Source: Sepiola atlantica
Taxonomy: Eukaryota; Mollusca; Cephalopoda; Sepiida; Sepiolidae
Length of the DNA stretch: 64,000 nt
Assembly (NCBI GenBank): GCA_963556195.1
Contig: OY744520.1
Span: 154,531,607-154,595,606 of the forward strand
Reading direction: 5' to 3'
The stretch's first letter is position 1. The number at the start of each line of letters is the position of its first letter. Shown piece by piece: positions 33,622-46,641 of this stretch. The position numbers and the translations under genes were made by a program. Under the pieces are notes generated by a model. The model was not told where the DNA came from and ran no database searches. It worked only from the letters and a program-made list of their open reading frames with translations.

Positions 33622-34399
33622 CTAAAAACTAAACATTATATATATACTTTTATCTAATTTTTTATTTTATTTTTGTATTCCTTAAGAATTTGCAATAAAA
33701 TTGATCGGACATCGTGTGAAGTGTCAACATTTAAATCCCATAAATACTTTCTATTTAATAACTAGCGCATATTTTTTCCTTTATTTTTGAAGTTTATACA
33801 TATTCGATTTATAATACTATAGTACATCTTTCTGAAAAAACAAACAGTTGCAATATTGAAAATGTACACATAATTAATTGACACTAATTTAATTAGGTTT
33901 TAATTAACTGAAATAAATCGTAATTTATTTTTTTAAACTTAGAAAATGTACATAAAATATATTAAATAAAAGTTTCTTAAAAAAAATAATTTTAATTTTA
34001 ATTTTAATTATATACTTGTAGTTAATATATATTCGAATAATACCAAAAAATCAAATAGTTATAAGTTAAATTTAATCGGGCTATATGACGTTAAATTCTT
34101 CTAATTTGATATATGAATATATACTTATACACGTGTGTATCCACACACCTACACATAAACACACTCATATTAACATCAGATGTCGCCGCGGTTAGGGGTT
34201 ATGTGTATTTCCTCCCACGAAGTCGTTATAAGAAAAGCCAATCAGGTGCCATGAAATAGCTCAAGCAGTATTTATATGGGGTAATCAGGAGTTGTTATTG
34301 ACCTGACTATAATAAAAGAGCAAACGTTCCTTAAAAATACAGATGATCCAAAAAGGGTCGCGGTTATTATTTTTTGAGTTATGAGCAACTGTGATTCAG
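33620..34399. other. AT-rich stretch, no gene
   Basis: Nothing recognised. ATTTTAATTTTAATTTTAATT near 33991 is a short 6-base tandem. Confidence 0.4.
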
Positions 34400-35680
34400 A
34401 GGCCAGATTTATAGGTGCATCCACAGTGTGGAGTTGTGCAGTTATATTCTTGTTCACGTTACATTTACATGTTTGCATGTTTGTACAGTTGGGAGAGCAG
34501 GAAGTAGGGAGGCAATATCAAAGACAAGTGATTCGAAGAAAAAACGCTATTTGAATAGGAAGCTTTTTATCATCTGAGGATATATACAGGAAAAGAGTAG
34601 GATTTTACTGCTTGCTTGATTGGTTGAAAGTATTTATGTTGAGAGGGGCATATGCAGCAGGTAGGTCGAAGCACATTCCGTTGAATTATTTGTAAAACAC
34701 GCACATTGATGAAATATTGCGGCGATTGGACAGGGCTGACGCATGGTTGTAAGTGTATAACGTTTTAAGTTAAAGACTAATTTTGGACACTGAACAAAGC
34801 AGAAGGAGATACTAATTGTTGGTGCACCAGCCCAGATGGGGAAACACTAATTAATCTATAGGTTAATGGTTTCTTTGTAAAGATATAGGACACTTGCACG
34901 TGTAAGTTTTCTAGAAAGGTAGAGGGAATTCACCTGCTTTGCAGCAGACTTGGCAATACGTTTCTATGTATTTATTCTAAATTATGTTACCTGTGAATGT
35001 TAGGCCGAGTAGTTTGAATGTTGGACTTACAGTAAGAGTGTTAACAACCATTGCAATTAGTGGTTGGTAAGGTTTCTTGTAATTGTTAAATGAAATTAGG
35101 TAGAATTAAATGTATCCATCCATTTATCATCTTATTCCACAACGCACTGGACGTCATTTTGAAAGGATTCAGCCATTGCCTTAGATATATAAGAGTTTGA
35201 TTTGTTCCCATGTCGAGAACATATTGTGATGTTGTCAGAAAATACACCCATCATGGATACGAGTCTATTAGGGATATCGTTTATGAAAATCAAGAATAAT
35301 ACCAGTTTAAGGATGCATTCCATTTGCATTATTGCCATGTTGTTTTGTTGTCCGACCATTTGACGACCTGGATCTTTCTTTTAGCTTAGAAAGATTTTAT
35401 TTTATTAAATATTTGTCAAGTCATATCGTACGAATAAATTTTCTAAAAAGAACTTCAAATATTTTGGATATATCAAGCTCTATCACCTAGCTTCACATGC
35501 CTTATCCAGTGTGTGATATACACGTTCAGAGATCACCGTTTCCATATTTGCAATAGAACGGGATTTCCTAAATCAATACTGTTGGTCAGAAATGAGTTTA
35601 GCTTATTCGAGGTGGCGAACTATAGCAAGAGTGACTAATTATTCAAAGATTTAAAAAAAAATATAAGCAAAATACAATAA
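34400..35680 (-). mobile_element. CR1/Jockey-type LINE, decayed reverse transcriptase and C-terminus
   Basis: The longest LINE copy here, read on the minus strand in order. AIVRHLE, stop, AKLISDQQY and FRKSRSIANMETVISERVYH match the RT finger block (L-KH-LISD-QYGFRKSRST). ELDISKIFEVL is motif A (LDISKAFD). FLIFINDIPNRLVSMMG with FSDNITICS is motif C, where FADD has become FSDN, removing the catalytic Asp pair. IAKSAAKQVNSLYL and VLYLYKETI match the thumb. WAGAPT is the HIWGGAP block, and SYSNSVF plus KCNVNKNI the terminal RTARLWNSLP and FK-NVNKHL blocks. Many stops and shifts. It shares its family type with fragments at 47230, 51935, 57600 and 60085. Confidence 0.8.
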
Positions 35681-35811
35681 GGACAGAGCAAAAGTCGAGA
35701 ATAAATAATTAAAAAGAATGCGAGACTACAGGAATCTCATGAGAGAGACAATCACGGTGAAAACGCCACCCCAAAACAGGCATGTGAGAAGTTACACAAA
35801 TTAAAATTGGG

Positions 35812-35966
35812 GAATTTATTAAGAAAGTCGATCAAAACAATTTCGAGCAAACAAACTTTCCATCAATCAAGCTCGATATGAGAGAGAGAAGGTATACTAA
35901 AATGCTTTTAATGAAAAAAATAAAATTAAATAAAAAATACTTTTAATCGACTTTCTTAATAAATTC
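35812..35966. repeat. 155-bp inverted-repeat (hairpin) unit
   Basis: Arms GAATTTATTAAGAAAGTCGA... at 35812-35837 and the complement at 35941-35966: 26 bp with one mismatch, separated by 103 bp. No clear target duplication. It lies between a LINE and a Penelope element. Confidence 0.8.
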
Positions 35967-35989
35967 AAAAATGTTAATTTGCGTAACTC

Positions 35990-36035
35990 CTCAGGTTCTT
36001 GCTGAAGACTCAGGAGAGTCGAAAACGTTTGCAGT
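35990..36035 (+). other. CTGAAGA stem-loop followed by GAAAACG
   Basis: GCTGAAGACTC, AGGA, GAGTCGAAAACG. The stem GACTC/GAGTC closes a 4-base loop and is flanked by CTGAA and GAAA. It lies about 145 bp past the end of the Penelope element, on the opposite strand to its ORF. Confidence 0.5.
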
Positions 36036-36179
36036 TTTGGTGAGTTCCGGTTCACACTTAAACAGAACATTAGATCGTTGGTACGTCAACTTGAAAAGAT
36101 TGATAAAAAAAGAAAAAAACAGGAATTCTCACTGTTGTTTAATTAGTGTCTGCTTAGGGTATAGGATCCGTGTCTTAAG

Positions 36180-37571
36180 TTGAAGTTTGAAGGTGATGAA
36201 AGGAGGATAGTCGCGCTTTCTATGCATTTACGACGTGAGAGAGAGTGTTCGTTCTTGAGGAGAGTGAAGTCTGAAAGGTTTAAATTGTCGGAGAGAGTGT
36301 TCCTATGAATAACTAGAGCATTAGTGGAAATGTCGTGCTTGAGGTCCCGCTTGTGTTCGTAAATGCGAGATCTCAGGTTTCTGGATGTTTCCCAATGTAG
36401 AAAATCGGACATACGGCGCATTTTATCTTGTAGATGCCAGCAGAGTGAGGGGTGTCTTTGGGAATGGTGGTTGGGAACGGGGTTTCGTATTAAGTAGGTC
36501 TTTGATAGTTTTTAAGGTGGATGTTACTACTTTCATGTCGGGTTTGAGTTGTTTCTGTAGGGAGATGGATATGGGGTTATTGGGGGAAACTAAGTAAGAT
36601 TTGTTTTCTTCCGTTATTTTGTGAGGAGATATTTTTGTGGGGTCGGTCTTTTGTTTGTGGATGTTGGAAGCTTTTTGTTTAGCGTTAAGGATGAAGGAAT
36701 GAGGGTATTTTAGAGCTTGGTAGGTTTTTTTGAATATAGGATTCTTCATTGTGGAGATGGGCGGGGCTGCAAATTCTAAGAGCTCTGAGAAACGATCCAA
36801 TGATCATTCCTGATTTAATATTTTTGTTGTGGTCAGAGTAAAAATGTATGAGGTCATTTTTGTTAGTAGTTTTCCTAAAGACTGAGAAGTCCAGGCCATT
36901 AGGGGTGTTATGAAGAGTGATGTCTAGGAAGTTAAGGATGTGGTTGTTTTTTGGTTCGGAGGTGAAAGAAATGGTGTGTTCTATTTTATTGAGTTGTTCG
37001 ACTATGTCGGGGATATTAATGTGATGTGGGTAAATAAGGAGTGTGTCGTCTATGTACCTAAAGTAGTGGGAGTTCTTGGGTAGAATAGATTTGAAAGGAC
37101 CGTTTTCCAGGAATTCTAGGAAAAGACAGGTGAGGACTCCACTGAGGGGGGAGCCCATGGGTAGACCAAATTTTTGCTTATATAGAATATTGTTAAAGGT
37201 AAAGTGGCATTGTTGTGTTATTAGATGGCATAGTTGGATAATTTGAGTGGTGGGGAGGGGGAGTTTAGTTTTGGATTTGGTAAAGTGAATTTTTAGGAAT
37301 CTGAGGCATTTAGGTATAGTACGTTAGTGTAGAGAGATTTAATATCTTAATATTTTGAGGTTATTCATGTTTATGTGTTTGAGTCTTTGTAGCAAGTCTT
37401 CGGAGTTTTTTTTAGATGGGCGGGGCTAATAGAGCCGAGAAGGGGGGTAAGTATTTCTGCTAATTTTTTGGCTAGTTTGTGGGGTGTGGTTCCAATGCCC
37501 GATATGATAGGTCTCATAGGGATGTCATTTTTATGAATTTTTGGTAGGCCATAGAGTCTTGGAGTTCTGGG
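36180..37571 (-). mobile_element. Penelope-like element, RT plus GIY-YIG endonuclease
   Basis: Best preserved element in the window, on the minus strand. It begins at a (TA)n tract with [20 protein letters not shown] (family: [14 protein letters not shown]), then SGIGTTPHKLAKKLAEIL. SEDLLQRLKHINMNNLKI leads to DIKSLYTNV (motif A, with a frame change). Next are LITQQCHFTFNNILYKQKFG, LPMGSPLSGVLTCLFLEFLE, then YFRYIDDTLLIY with the catalytic Asp pair intact, and ILNFLDITLH. The nuclease starts GIYKIKC (GIY codons 36430-36438) and has FYIG (36391-36399), then after a shift TSRNLRSRIYEHKRDLKHD with the catalytic Arg, and RRKCIESATIL with the likely catalytic Glu. At least four frame breaks make it non-functional. 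The N-terminus is missing. Confidence 0.9.

Positions 37572-37650
<79 letters not shown>
37572..37650. repeat. (TA)n microsatellite at the Penelope 5' edge
   Basis: TA run with two TG interruptions. Penelope homology stops exactly where it begins. Confidence 0.97.
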
Positions 37651-37652
<2 letters not shown>

Positions 37653-38400
37653 AGATGTAAACGATAACTTCTAATTGTATTGTTATTTTTCCAGGTATCT
37701 TTTCTATTGAGTTTTCACTGTGATGCATGTAATAAAAACACGTTGAAATAAGTTTAATTCACCCTCACCCCCCAAAACAAACAACAATGATCTATCCTTA
37801 TTTAGATATTAAGAAAATTTAAAAATATTACAAACTATAGAAATTTAGTATAGACTGATATGAACGTACCTGTCTGAACGTATATATGTATCCATCTATC
37901 CGTAAGGTCTTCTGATCGCGGGGCTGTAAGACATAATAAATATGCACATATATTTCCAAGTATTTTAAAATGTTCAAAGGCAAGCAACAAACAACAGCAA
38001 TTAGCATTACAAATAAAATAAAGAATGGCTGTAAAAAGGACTCTTAAATAGGAGAAAAGGTGTAGGCAGTATTGTAATCGCAATAAATACAGACTATGAA
38101 ATCAACTGAGTCGTGTTCAGATCCAATATGATTAATTACATTCATTTACACTGTAATGCAATTAGGTCCAATTTTACAAATCTCATCTTCATCTATGCGT
38201 GAAATAGAATTTTTATTTCTCAATGCATTTTATAAAATTAATATTTTAAAATAAATATGTCTGTTCAGGATTACATCACACCACAGCTTTTATATGTTGT
38301 AAAAAAACCCAAACAAAAGCACCAGATATCGAATCCCTTTAAGTAGTTTCTGAAAGGAGTAAAACTTTATAAACTTACATTATGGGCTTTTATTGATTGC
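37651..38400. other. AT-rich stretch, no gene
   Basis: Nothing recognised, and no continuation of the Penelope N-terminus was found. Confidence 0.4.
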
Positions 38401-39690
38401 AAATAGATTACTTTACGAACTTTCGATCGAATATTTGCAATTTAAATCCTATCGTATCTACTGAACCCAGTTACGCACTAATACCGTTTGGAAAAGATAT
38501 GAACAATTTTGACCGTACTATAGAGAAAATAGCAACGTGTGTTCAATTTTTCGTATACACAATGTTCCATATTACACAAGTGAATTGAATGGAATTGATA
38601 TTCCCTGAAACGAACATACGAAATCAAAAGACAAATACAATCACTGATAATGATACGCTAAGTCAATGTCATGCTTGTATGTACGTAATTACAAGTCCAC
38701 ACCAGTTTTTAATGTTGAGATCGCCTAAGCATTCAGGATGCGATGTAAAAAAAGTAACTTTTTAAATTTATCTAATAACGCTGTTGTCTCGAACTTGAAA
38801 CTAGAACTAAAATACACTTTTTTAGTATTCAGGCTGGGATCAAAGAGCAATACCTATGTTGTCAAAAGATGGTAAAATAATTTCGTAGGTCTGTGTTCGC
38901 GTCAGACTTTCAGAAGGTGGAAATATGACAGACACTCCTATAAGAGTTTTGCTGATAGACCCTCATAACGAGATATATAATTATGAAACAACATAAATCG
39001 GAGTCCTTAGATGAGTATATTTCAGTTTAGAAAAAAGAATAGAAAATAGATTACTTTACGAACTTTCGATCGAATATTTGCAATTTAAATCCTATCGTAT
39101 CTACTGAACCCAGTTACGCACTAATACCGTTTGGAAAAGATATGAACACTTTTGATCGTACTATAGAGAAAATAGCAACATGTGTTCAATTTTTTTTATA
39201 CACAATGTTCCATATTACATAAGTGAATTGAATGGAATTGATATTCCCTGAAACGAACATACTAAATCAAAAGACAAATACAATCACTGATAATGATACG
39301 CTAAGTCAATGTCATGCTTGTATGTACGTAATTACAAGTCCACACCCGTTTTTAATGTTGAGATCGCCTAAGCATTCAGAATGCGATGTAAAAAAAGTAA
39401 CTTTTTAAATCTTATCTGATAACGCTGTTGTCTCGAACTTGAAACTAGAACTAAAATACACTTTTTTAGTATTCGGGCTGGGATCAAAGAGCAATACCTA
39501 TGTTGTCAACAGATGGTAAAATAATTTCGTAGGTCTGTGTTCGCGTCAGACTTTCAGAAGGTGGAAATATGACAGACACTCCTATAAGAGTTTTGCTGAT
39601 AGACCCTCATAACGAGATATATTATTATGAAACAACATAAATCGGAGTCCTTAGATGAATATATTTCAGTTTAGAAAAAAGAATAGAAAA
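38401..39690 (+). repeat. Tandem duplication, two copies of about 643 bp
   Basis: Copy 1 is 38401-39043 and copy 2 is 39044 to about 39690. About 15 substitutions and a few single-base indels are visible, so divergence is only about 2-3%. Each unit has GGCTGGGATCAAAGAGCAAT (about 38832 and 39477), which faintly recalls the U2-headed repeat. No coding sequence. Confidence 0.95.
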
Positions 39691-40262
39691 GTTTTTAGCA
39701 TGGCAACAATATACAACTAATTCAAGTTACAACTTTGGGATTTTCACGGATCTCGTTACCCAGCGATGATTGCAGCACAACATTGAACAAATAACAAAAG
39801 AAATCAAAATCTATTTCATAGCATGATGTACCGATAAATTTAATTAATAAAAAAATTTTAAAAATAAGAAATAGAAATTACAATTTAAAATTTTAAAATT
39901 TTAATATTTAAGAAATGGTTTATTATTTAAAAACAAATTAACTATAACTGTAACAACGGTCTACATGGAGCTGTTCAATAAATTATTATTACATTTAATA
40001 TTTAATATAGAAAGTATAATATGAACATTTCAAATATAAATTCATAATATCAATTAAAAGTATAAATTTAAAATATAAATTTATAATTAAGTATCAATTT
40101 CTTATGAATAATATTTCGGAAGTAAATTTAAGTCTGTTTAGGAATTAAAGTTTTTAAGCCTACTATTGAAAAAAAAAGGTGTCTCCTATTTGCTCTTAAT
40201 TTTGCTCTTCTCAATTACTTGAGCACTTTGCTGGGATTTCTCCTACCATCTTACAAAATAAG

Positions 40263-40265
<3 letters not shown>
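39691..40265. other. AT-rich stretch, no gene
   Basis: Extremely AT-rich, with runs of TTTAAAATTTT and TATAAATT type. Confidence 0.4.

Positions 40266-40299
<34 letters not shown>
40266..40299. repeat. (TA)n microsatellite
   Basis: Pure TA run. Confidence 0.95.
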
Positions 40300-40301
<2 letters not shown>

Positions 40302-41653
40302 AAATTCATACTTGTACTTTGGGTTGTGTATGTATTAGTATATCAATCTTAACGCAGCTTCTGCAATTTTGAAGTAAAATAATTGTGAAATGTCGTATTT
40401 GCATTAGAGATTAAGCAACTAATATGTTTACGTATTCTTTTATTTGCAAAAACATTATAAGTTATATTTTAGAACAAAAATAATACGCTTAGAACCAATA
40501 CCTAATATCCTTTATATCTACTTTATAGCAGATTATAAAAAAATGTCACTTAATAAAACAAATATGATCTAATGTATTTTCATATTAGTATTTAACTATG
40601 TTAATTATGTTCTGAATGCTAATTATCTTGTTCTTAAACTATACACGTTTGAATAAAATATAAGATTTGACTTGTATATTTATTTTAAAAAATGAACAAT
40701 ACATGAAAACATTTACAAAACTTTTTTATATACAATATTTCTAGTGAAGGTAATATTTAGACGACTAAACCTTATTTTGTAAATGCTTTAGATTGAATTA
40801 AATATGGCTCTAATTTATGAGTAGCATACGAAGATTCGCAAGGTCGTTGCTTTTGATGTAAGCGTGGCACACAAAATAACGCACGCGCTTTCGTAGTAAT
40901 ATGTTTCCTTCCGGTCGTCCCCGCAATTCGAATCTGTTTTAATTTGCGTTCGTATCTACATCACTCGTATATAACGGAAATTACCGAGAACTAACGATAC
41001 AGCTTCCTCAATTCGTAGTTTTCAGAGAATCCAATTCTATCCAGGTAATTTGATGAACTATATTGGAAACTACAAGAAAATCAATATTCGAAGGTTTTTC
41101 TTTTGTTTTTTTTCTGAGTATCGATCCATCAAAATGTATTCGGGATGCGATATCTTATTTCTTGCGAGAACATTGCCTACTTCCTGAGATTGGATTTTGA
41201 ACACACAAAGTTCAATATTATTGTCGTGCTTTGTGGAATGTTTCATCTACTTATAACATATAAGAATATGGTAGGAATTTATTAACCGTTACAAACACAA
41301 TAGTTGTGTCATGCGCTACTTTTAATTGGTCTCACATTTATTCGATGTAAAAAAAATGTCAAATAGTGAATGTCTATTGTTCATTTCAAGAACATTCTTA
41401 AAAAAACCCATTGGATCTTGTATACACTTTAATAGATTACAACTCCATTAAGGCAAAGTATATTCTGAACCGTAAACTTATTCCGGGAAACATTGGTTAT
41501 CACGACTTGTATAAATTTTGAATTTACATATTTTCCGAACCAACCTCTTTTCCACATACACTTATTGTCTTATCTAATCAAAAATACTACAATATCTAAC
41601 ATAATATGCTTTCATAATTCTACAGATATAAAAATGTGGGAAGAAAGACATAC

Positions 41654-41654
<1 letters not shown>
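40300..41654. other. AT-rich stretch, no gene
   Basis: Nothing recognised on either strand. Confidence 0.4.

Positions 41655-41686
<32 letters not shown>
41655..41686. repeat. (GA)n microsatellite
   Basis: Pure GA run just before the inverted repeat. Confidence 0.96.
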
Positions 41687-41688
<2 letters not shown>

Positions 41689-41697
41689 AAGGAGGGG

Positions 41698-41815
41698 TAT
41701 AGCTTCGGGATTATGTGTAAATGACAGAAGATGTATTATAACTTCGAGATGATGCGTTAATAATAGGGAACATCTATTATTTATTTACACATAGAACATA
41801 ATCCCGAAGTTATAC
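41698..41815. repeat. Imperfect inverted repeat with inner direct copy
   Basis: Left arm GTATAGCTTCGGGATTATGT then GTAAATGACAGAAGATG; right arm, complemented, TATAACTTCGGGATTATG then TGTAAATAAATAATAGATG. Between them TATAACTTCGAGATGATGCG is a third, direct partial copy of the arm. Confidence 0.8.
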
Positions 41816-41832
41816 AATCGATTTCCAAGCAC

Positions 41833-41835
<3 letters not shown>

Positions 41836-41882
<47 letters not shown>

Positions 41883-41908
41883 TATATACATATATATATA
41901 TATGAGAA

Positions 41909-41964
<56 letters not shown>

Positions 41965-41992
41965 AAGATATATATATATATATATGAGAAAG

Positions 41993-42024
<32 letters not shown>

Positions 42025-42065
42025 GTAGATATTCATATATACACATAGATAGATAGATATACATA

Positions 42066-42142
<77 letters not shown>
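41836..42142. repeat. Complex TA microsatellite with GAGAAAGA spacers
   Basis: Pure TA runs separated three times by TATGAGAAAGATATA, then GATA-rich and TACA-interrupted segments. Confidence 0.95.
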
Positions 42143-42144
<2 letters not shown>

Positions 42145-42293
42145 AGAGAGATATATGACATGAATGACGTAATAAACATACATTTCTTATATTTATCTTA
42201 GATCTTATTGTTATGAGAGTATGCTTCCACAATGGTTGAGTTTTTTTTTTACCTATTTTGATATGTTCAGCTAGAAATTTCTTTAACTTTCAG

Positions 42294-42296
<3 letters not shown>

Positions 42297-42357
<61 letters not shown>

Positions 42358-42366
42358 TATATATAC
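42297..42366. repeat. (TA)n microsatellite
   Basis: TA run with one AAATA interruption. Confidence 0.96.
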
Positions 42367-42921
42367 TGTGAACACATACATCAACATCTTTAAATCAGAA
42401 CAGGGCCGAATAAAGACAACAAACACTGCACCCACTCATGACACAGTACTATTTGTAAATAACGCTTCATTACAATATGTATAATACGTTTTTATGTTCT
42501 TTATTACATACTTCATGCCATGTTCCAGCTATTAAAAAAATGGATCTTCTCATCACCAACGAGGTAATACAAAAATGATTATCAACGCGACTGTCTGCCA
42601 ACAATTATACTTTAGCCAGGAAGTTAAAACTAAAGAAAAGAAATAAGAGAAAATAGAGAAATAAAAATAACTATTTAATATTTTGGCAAGCATGACATTG
42701 ATGTCTTCAGTGGGGGGAGATATATGAAAAGGAAATGACAGGCAAGCTTTAATGAACATATACATTTCTACTCTTTATTTATTGAGAAGATAATCGCAAA
42801 CGAAAAAGGTAACATTAACGTAAGGAGTAGCACATAGTATAGAATATTTTATATTAATGTATTGGATGAACTAAAAAAACAGTTTATGTTATGGAAGCAA
42901 TAATATCCGACTCATATTAGT

Positions 42922-42923
<2 letters not shown>
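42367..42923. other. AT-rich stretch, no gene
   Basis: Nothing recognised. Confidence 0.4.
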
Positions 42924-43150
<227 letters not shown>

Positions 43151-43394
43151 TATGTAGGTGGTGTGTATGAGCGACAATAAGGACTGAAGGATTAATAAAT
43201 ATATAGGAGTAAGACAAATATGTTTATATTAAAGGTGCTCATACGATCGAAGATGATGCTTAAGGCTGTTATTCAGTTCTGAATGGCAGGCAATATTGAA
43301 TTGGGAATTGGACGTGATATTAAATATTTTACAAGGAAATGATACACACACAGTTCTAGAATTCAATGAGTTATTAACTGTTCGAAAGGAAACA

Positions 43395-43396
<2 letters not shown>

Positions 43397-43447
<51 letters not shown>

Positions 43448-43470
43448 TACATATATATATATATATTTCC
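43397..43470. repeat. (TA)n microsatellite
   Basis: TA run with two TACA interruptions near its right end. Confidence 0.96.
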
Positions 43471-44076
43471 TTATATAATTAGACGTGGCAATACTTAATA
43501 AAATAAGGAATGATAGATTTCAATTGTTACAACTTGCAATATTCATTTGTGATTTCAATAAGATATTCAATGGTTTCATAATATATTTTATATATATATA
43601 GATAGATATATGATTGCTTGATAACATTCGCTATCGATGACGTATTTTGCAAAATATATGCATTATTTGTATTTAACTCATACTTAATCACAATTCCGTA
43701 CCTTTTCATTTTTTTACATTTACACATAAGCTTTTTAGTTATTAGTCTACACATTTAGAAAAAAGCAAGCATGCATATTGATTGTCAGTTACCAACTTTG
43801 CACGCAACTATTAATCTCGGGACGCTTCCAGGAGTACATAGCAGTTCTTACTGTCTAGTGTAGTCGTTGCGTCACGATGGAAAGTTGGTCAGTTACTATA
43901 GATGTAATACTACGTACTTAGTTATTACATGATTTTCATTCATACATTTTATTTTTTAGTATTTATTTAAAATTTCAATTTCATTAATTGTTTATATATT
44001 ATTAAAATTAATAACCGTTTTTTACATAAGATATTCGATTTAGCATCTACTTAGACGTTGATTTATTAAGTAATAT

Positions 44077-44086
<10 letters not shown>
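43471..44086. other. AT-rich stretch, no gene
   Basis: Nothing recognised. Confidence 0.4.

Positions 44087-44123
<37 letters not shown>
44087..44123. repeat. (TA)n microsatellite
   Basis: TACA units then pure TA. Confidence 0.93.
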
Positions 44124-44124
<1 letters not shown>

Positions 44125-44540
44125 GTACAGTATTTCATTTACAAATACGTGTATTCTTATAAAATAGTTCATTTCTGCCACTTTTGCATATAGGTAGTAT
44201 TTTTATACTTAATCTTTTCTCACCACTCATAATATTTAAAAACAAAAAATCCCTGCCGCTAACATAAGTACGTTGTTGTGTAGATGCTCTTTCTTTTTTA
44301 TGTTACAATACAGATGTTTAAATGTTCGTTTATTTTTTTATTAATTTAATAATTACAATGGAAGACTTTAATTAATTATTATGGATAGTTAAAAATGCGA
44401 GTAAATTCACTTATATGGTGTTGAGAGTGGCGAGCGCGGCATTTCTGAGTTCTTCATGTTTTCTGGAAAAAGTCCGTGTACATGTCCCGCTTGTAATAAA
44501 TAAAGTAGTATTCCGATAAGGCACATCCATAACTATTGTT
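44124..44540. other. AT-rich stretch, no gene
   Basis: Nothing recognised. Confidence 0.4.

Positions 44541-44594
<54 letters not shown>
44541..44594. repeat. (TA)n microsatellite
   Basis: TA run with one TG interruption. Confidence 0.96.
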
Positions 44595-44597
<3 letters not shown>

Positions 44598-44789
44598 TGA
44601 AAAAGGGGTCACACATCCTTGGGAAAAACGTGTTAAATTGTATCATAGAATGTTGAAAAACAAAGAAACGTTATTTATTTTTATATTTTATCAGCGAAAG
44701 TCTCAGACATGTATTTATGAAAACATTATTTTATTCATTTAATTAATATATAAAAAATGATGTTTTTTAAAAAATTCTCAATTCTATAA

Positions 44790-44790
<1 letters not shown>

Positions 44791-44831
<41 letters not shown>
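44791..44831. repeat. (TA)n microsatellite
   Basis: TA run with one TG interruption. Confidence 0.95.
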
Positions 44832-44834
<3 letters not shown>

Positions 44835-46560
44835 CTAAACCTGATTACATAACTGCTAAACCATACAATATAATATAAATACATATTCATTTAAATCTAT
44901 CTAAAACGTTTATTTAAATTAGCAGTTTGAAACGAAAATGCGAATTATGTATTCTAAGATAGGAATGTAGTGTTCCTGTACTATTTATCTAATAGCGATT
45001 CAACCTCTGGTAAAATGCAAGTAATTTCCCTTCAGCCTAAATTATTAAAAACAAAATCGAAAAATGGAGTAACCTTCATTGTAAAAAAATCTCCCTTTCT
45101 TTAATGGAAGCCGTTTTTTTATTATTTTGATTTCACCAAGTTGCTAGACTTGCTTCGCATTATTTCAAATTTGATCGCGACGAAATTTCTATACAATCTT
45201 TCATCTGCTTGTCTCTGTGTAATGCGCCTCTTTGTTCGGTATGTAGTGTTCGTTCTCTAGTTACTCTCTCACACGGAACGAGAAAGACAAATTATTCCTA
45301 ACTTGGTCCAACAGTAGATGTGTAGAAGCACTTAAGTATGACTACACGAATTTAAACTTCGAAAAATTGATTTAAATGCCATTAAACCATTCTATATTCA
45401 TCTTTACATTATCACATGATAACATATAAAACATTGTCCTTGTAGATTTGAATAACATTTGAATAGATATTTCCAAGTGAAATTTTCTATACTATTTTCT
45501 ATTAAATTATTTATTTATTTATATATATAATGTATGTATATAAATATAGGTATGCATGTCTGTATATCTGTCTATGCGTATATACTGCTATCGTTATGTT
45601 GGTATTTGATATTATTATTCAATAATTTATGAAGCCGAATGGAAAGAAAATCTGAATTATTAGCAATGCCAGACTGATAAAACGAAAGAATTGAGAAGTT
45701 GAGATTATACCAATTATTCATAGTTAATGACAAATATAAAATCACATTATCTGAGGCTATCACTTCTTTTCAATTTCAAATCTTCATTTCGTTTGGCTCA
45801 CACTTTCGTCTAGTGGTGTCTATAAAAGAACAATAAAGAAAGAAACAGCTCACTAATCACAGTACCATGAACATAGAACATACTACATGAAAGTACTGCA
45901 AAATAAGATAATTCTGCGCAGAATCTTACCTAAACGTTGAATGGCAAATACAATAACTATAAATACATGTAGTATAAGTATAGAAAAATACATATTGCAA
46001 AAAGCTATGCGGAAAAATTTGTGTTACTTCTCTAAAGGAAATCGTCAGTCGAAATGAATGGATTTATACTCAGATCATTTTGTAGTCAAACATTCTGATC
46101 AGACTTTCAACCAGTTTGAACCTTTAATTGTATTGCCCTTATTAACCTACTCTAGTCCTATCGATTCCCATCAAATAATGAATTTCTCTTCTCGTTGTTT
46201 AAAATAATTTCAGCGCTTATTATCTTTAAACAAACAAAACACGGTCCTTTTTTAAACAGGTTTAACCATGAATACACATTAGCGAAACGATGTGATACAT
46301 TTGCTAACTAGAGTCTTATAATTCTGCTTTCATAATTACACACTTATATATGATATGTGGGATTTAAAATGATCGTAAAAAGTAAATTGATGTAGTTCGA
46401 CCGACGATTACTTATGTGAATTAAACACGAACATTTTTGTGCATCTCACTAGTACTAAACACATTTTATATTACTAGCATTCTCTACTCATGTACTGGAC
46501 ACTGTTGAAGTAAATACTAAAACAAAATAATATACGTAATATATTATTTTTGAATACAAG
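44832..46560. other. AT-rich stretch, no gene
   Basis: Nothing recognised. No open frame above 65 codons. Confidence 0.4.
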
Positions 46561-46618
<58 letters not shown>

Positions 46619-46641
46619 AAACAATCATATATATATATACA
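46561..46641. repeat. (TA)n microsatellite
   Basis: Pure TA run, a 12-base island GGAAACAATC, and a second short TA run. Confidence 0.95.

Noticed and set aside
35990..36035. CTGAAGA...GAAAA as a canonical hammerhead ribozyme
   Set aside because: The stem uses bases of the CTGANGA core and extra bases precede GAAA; no stem III/I pairing was found.
36385..36597. 70-codon plus-strand frame
   Set aside because: Antisense shadow of the Penelope endonuclease region.
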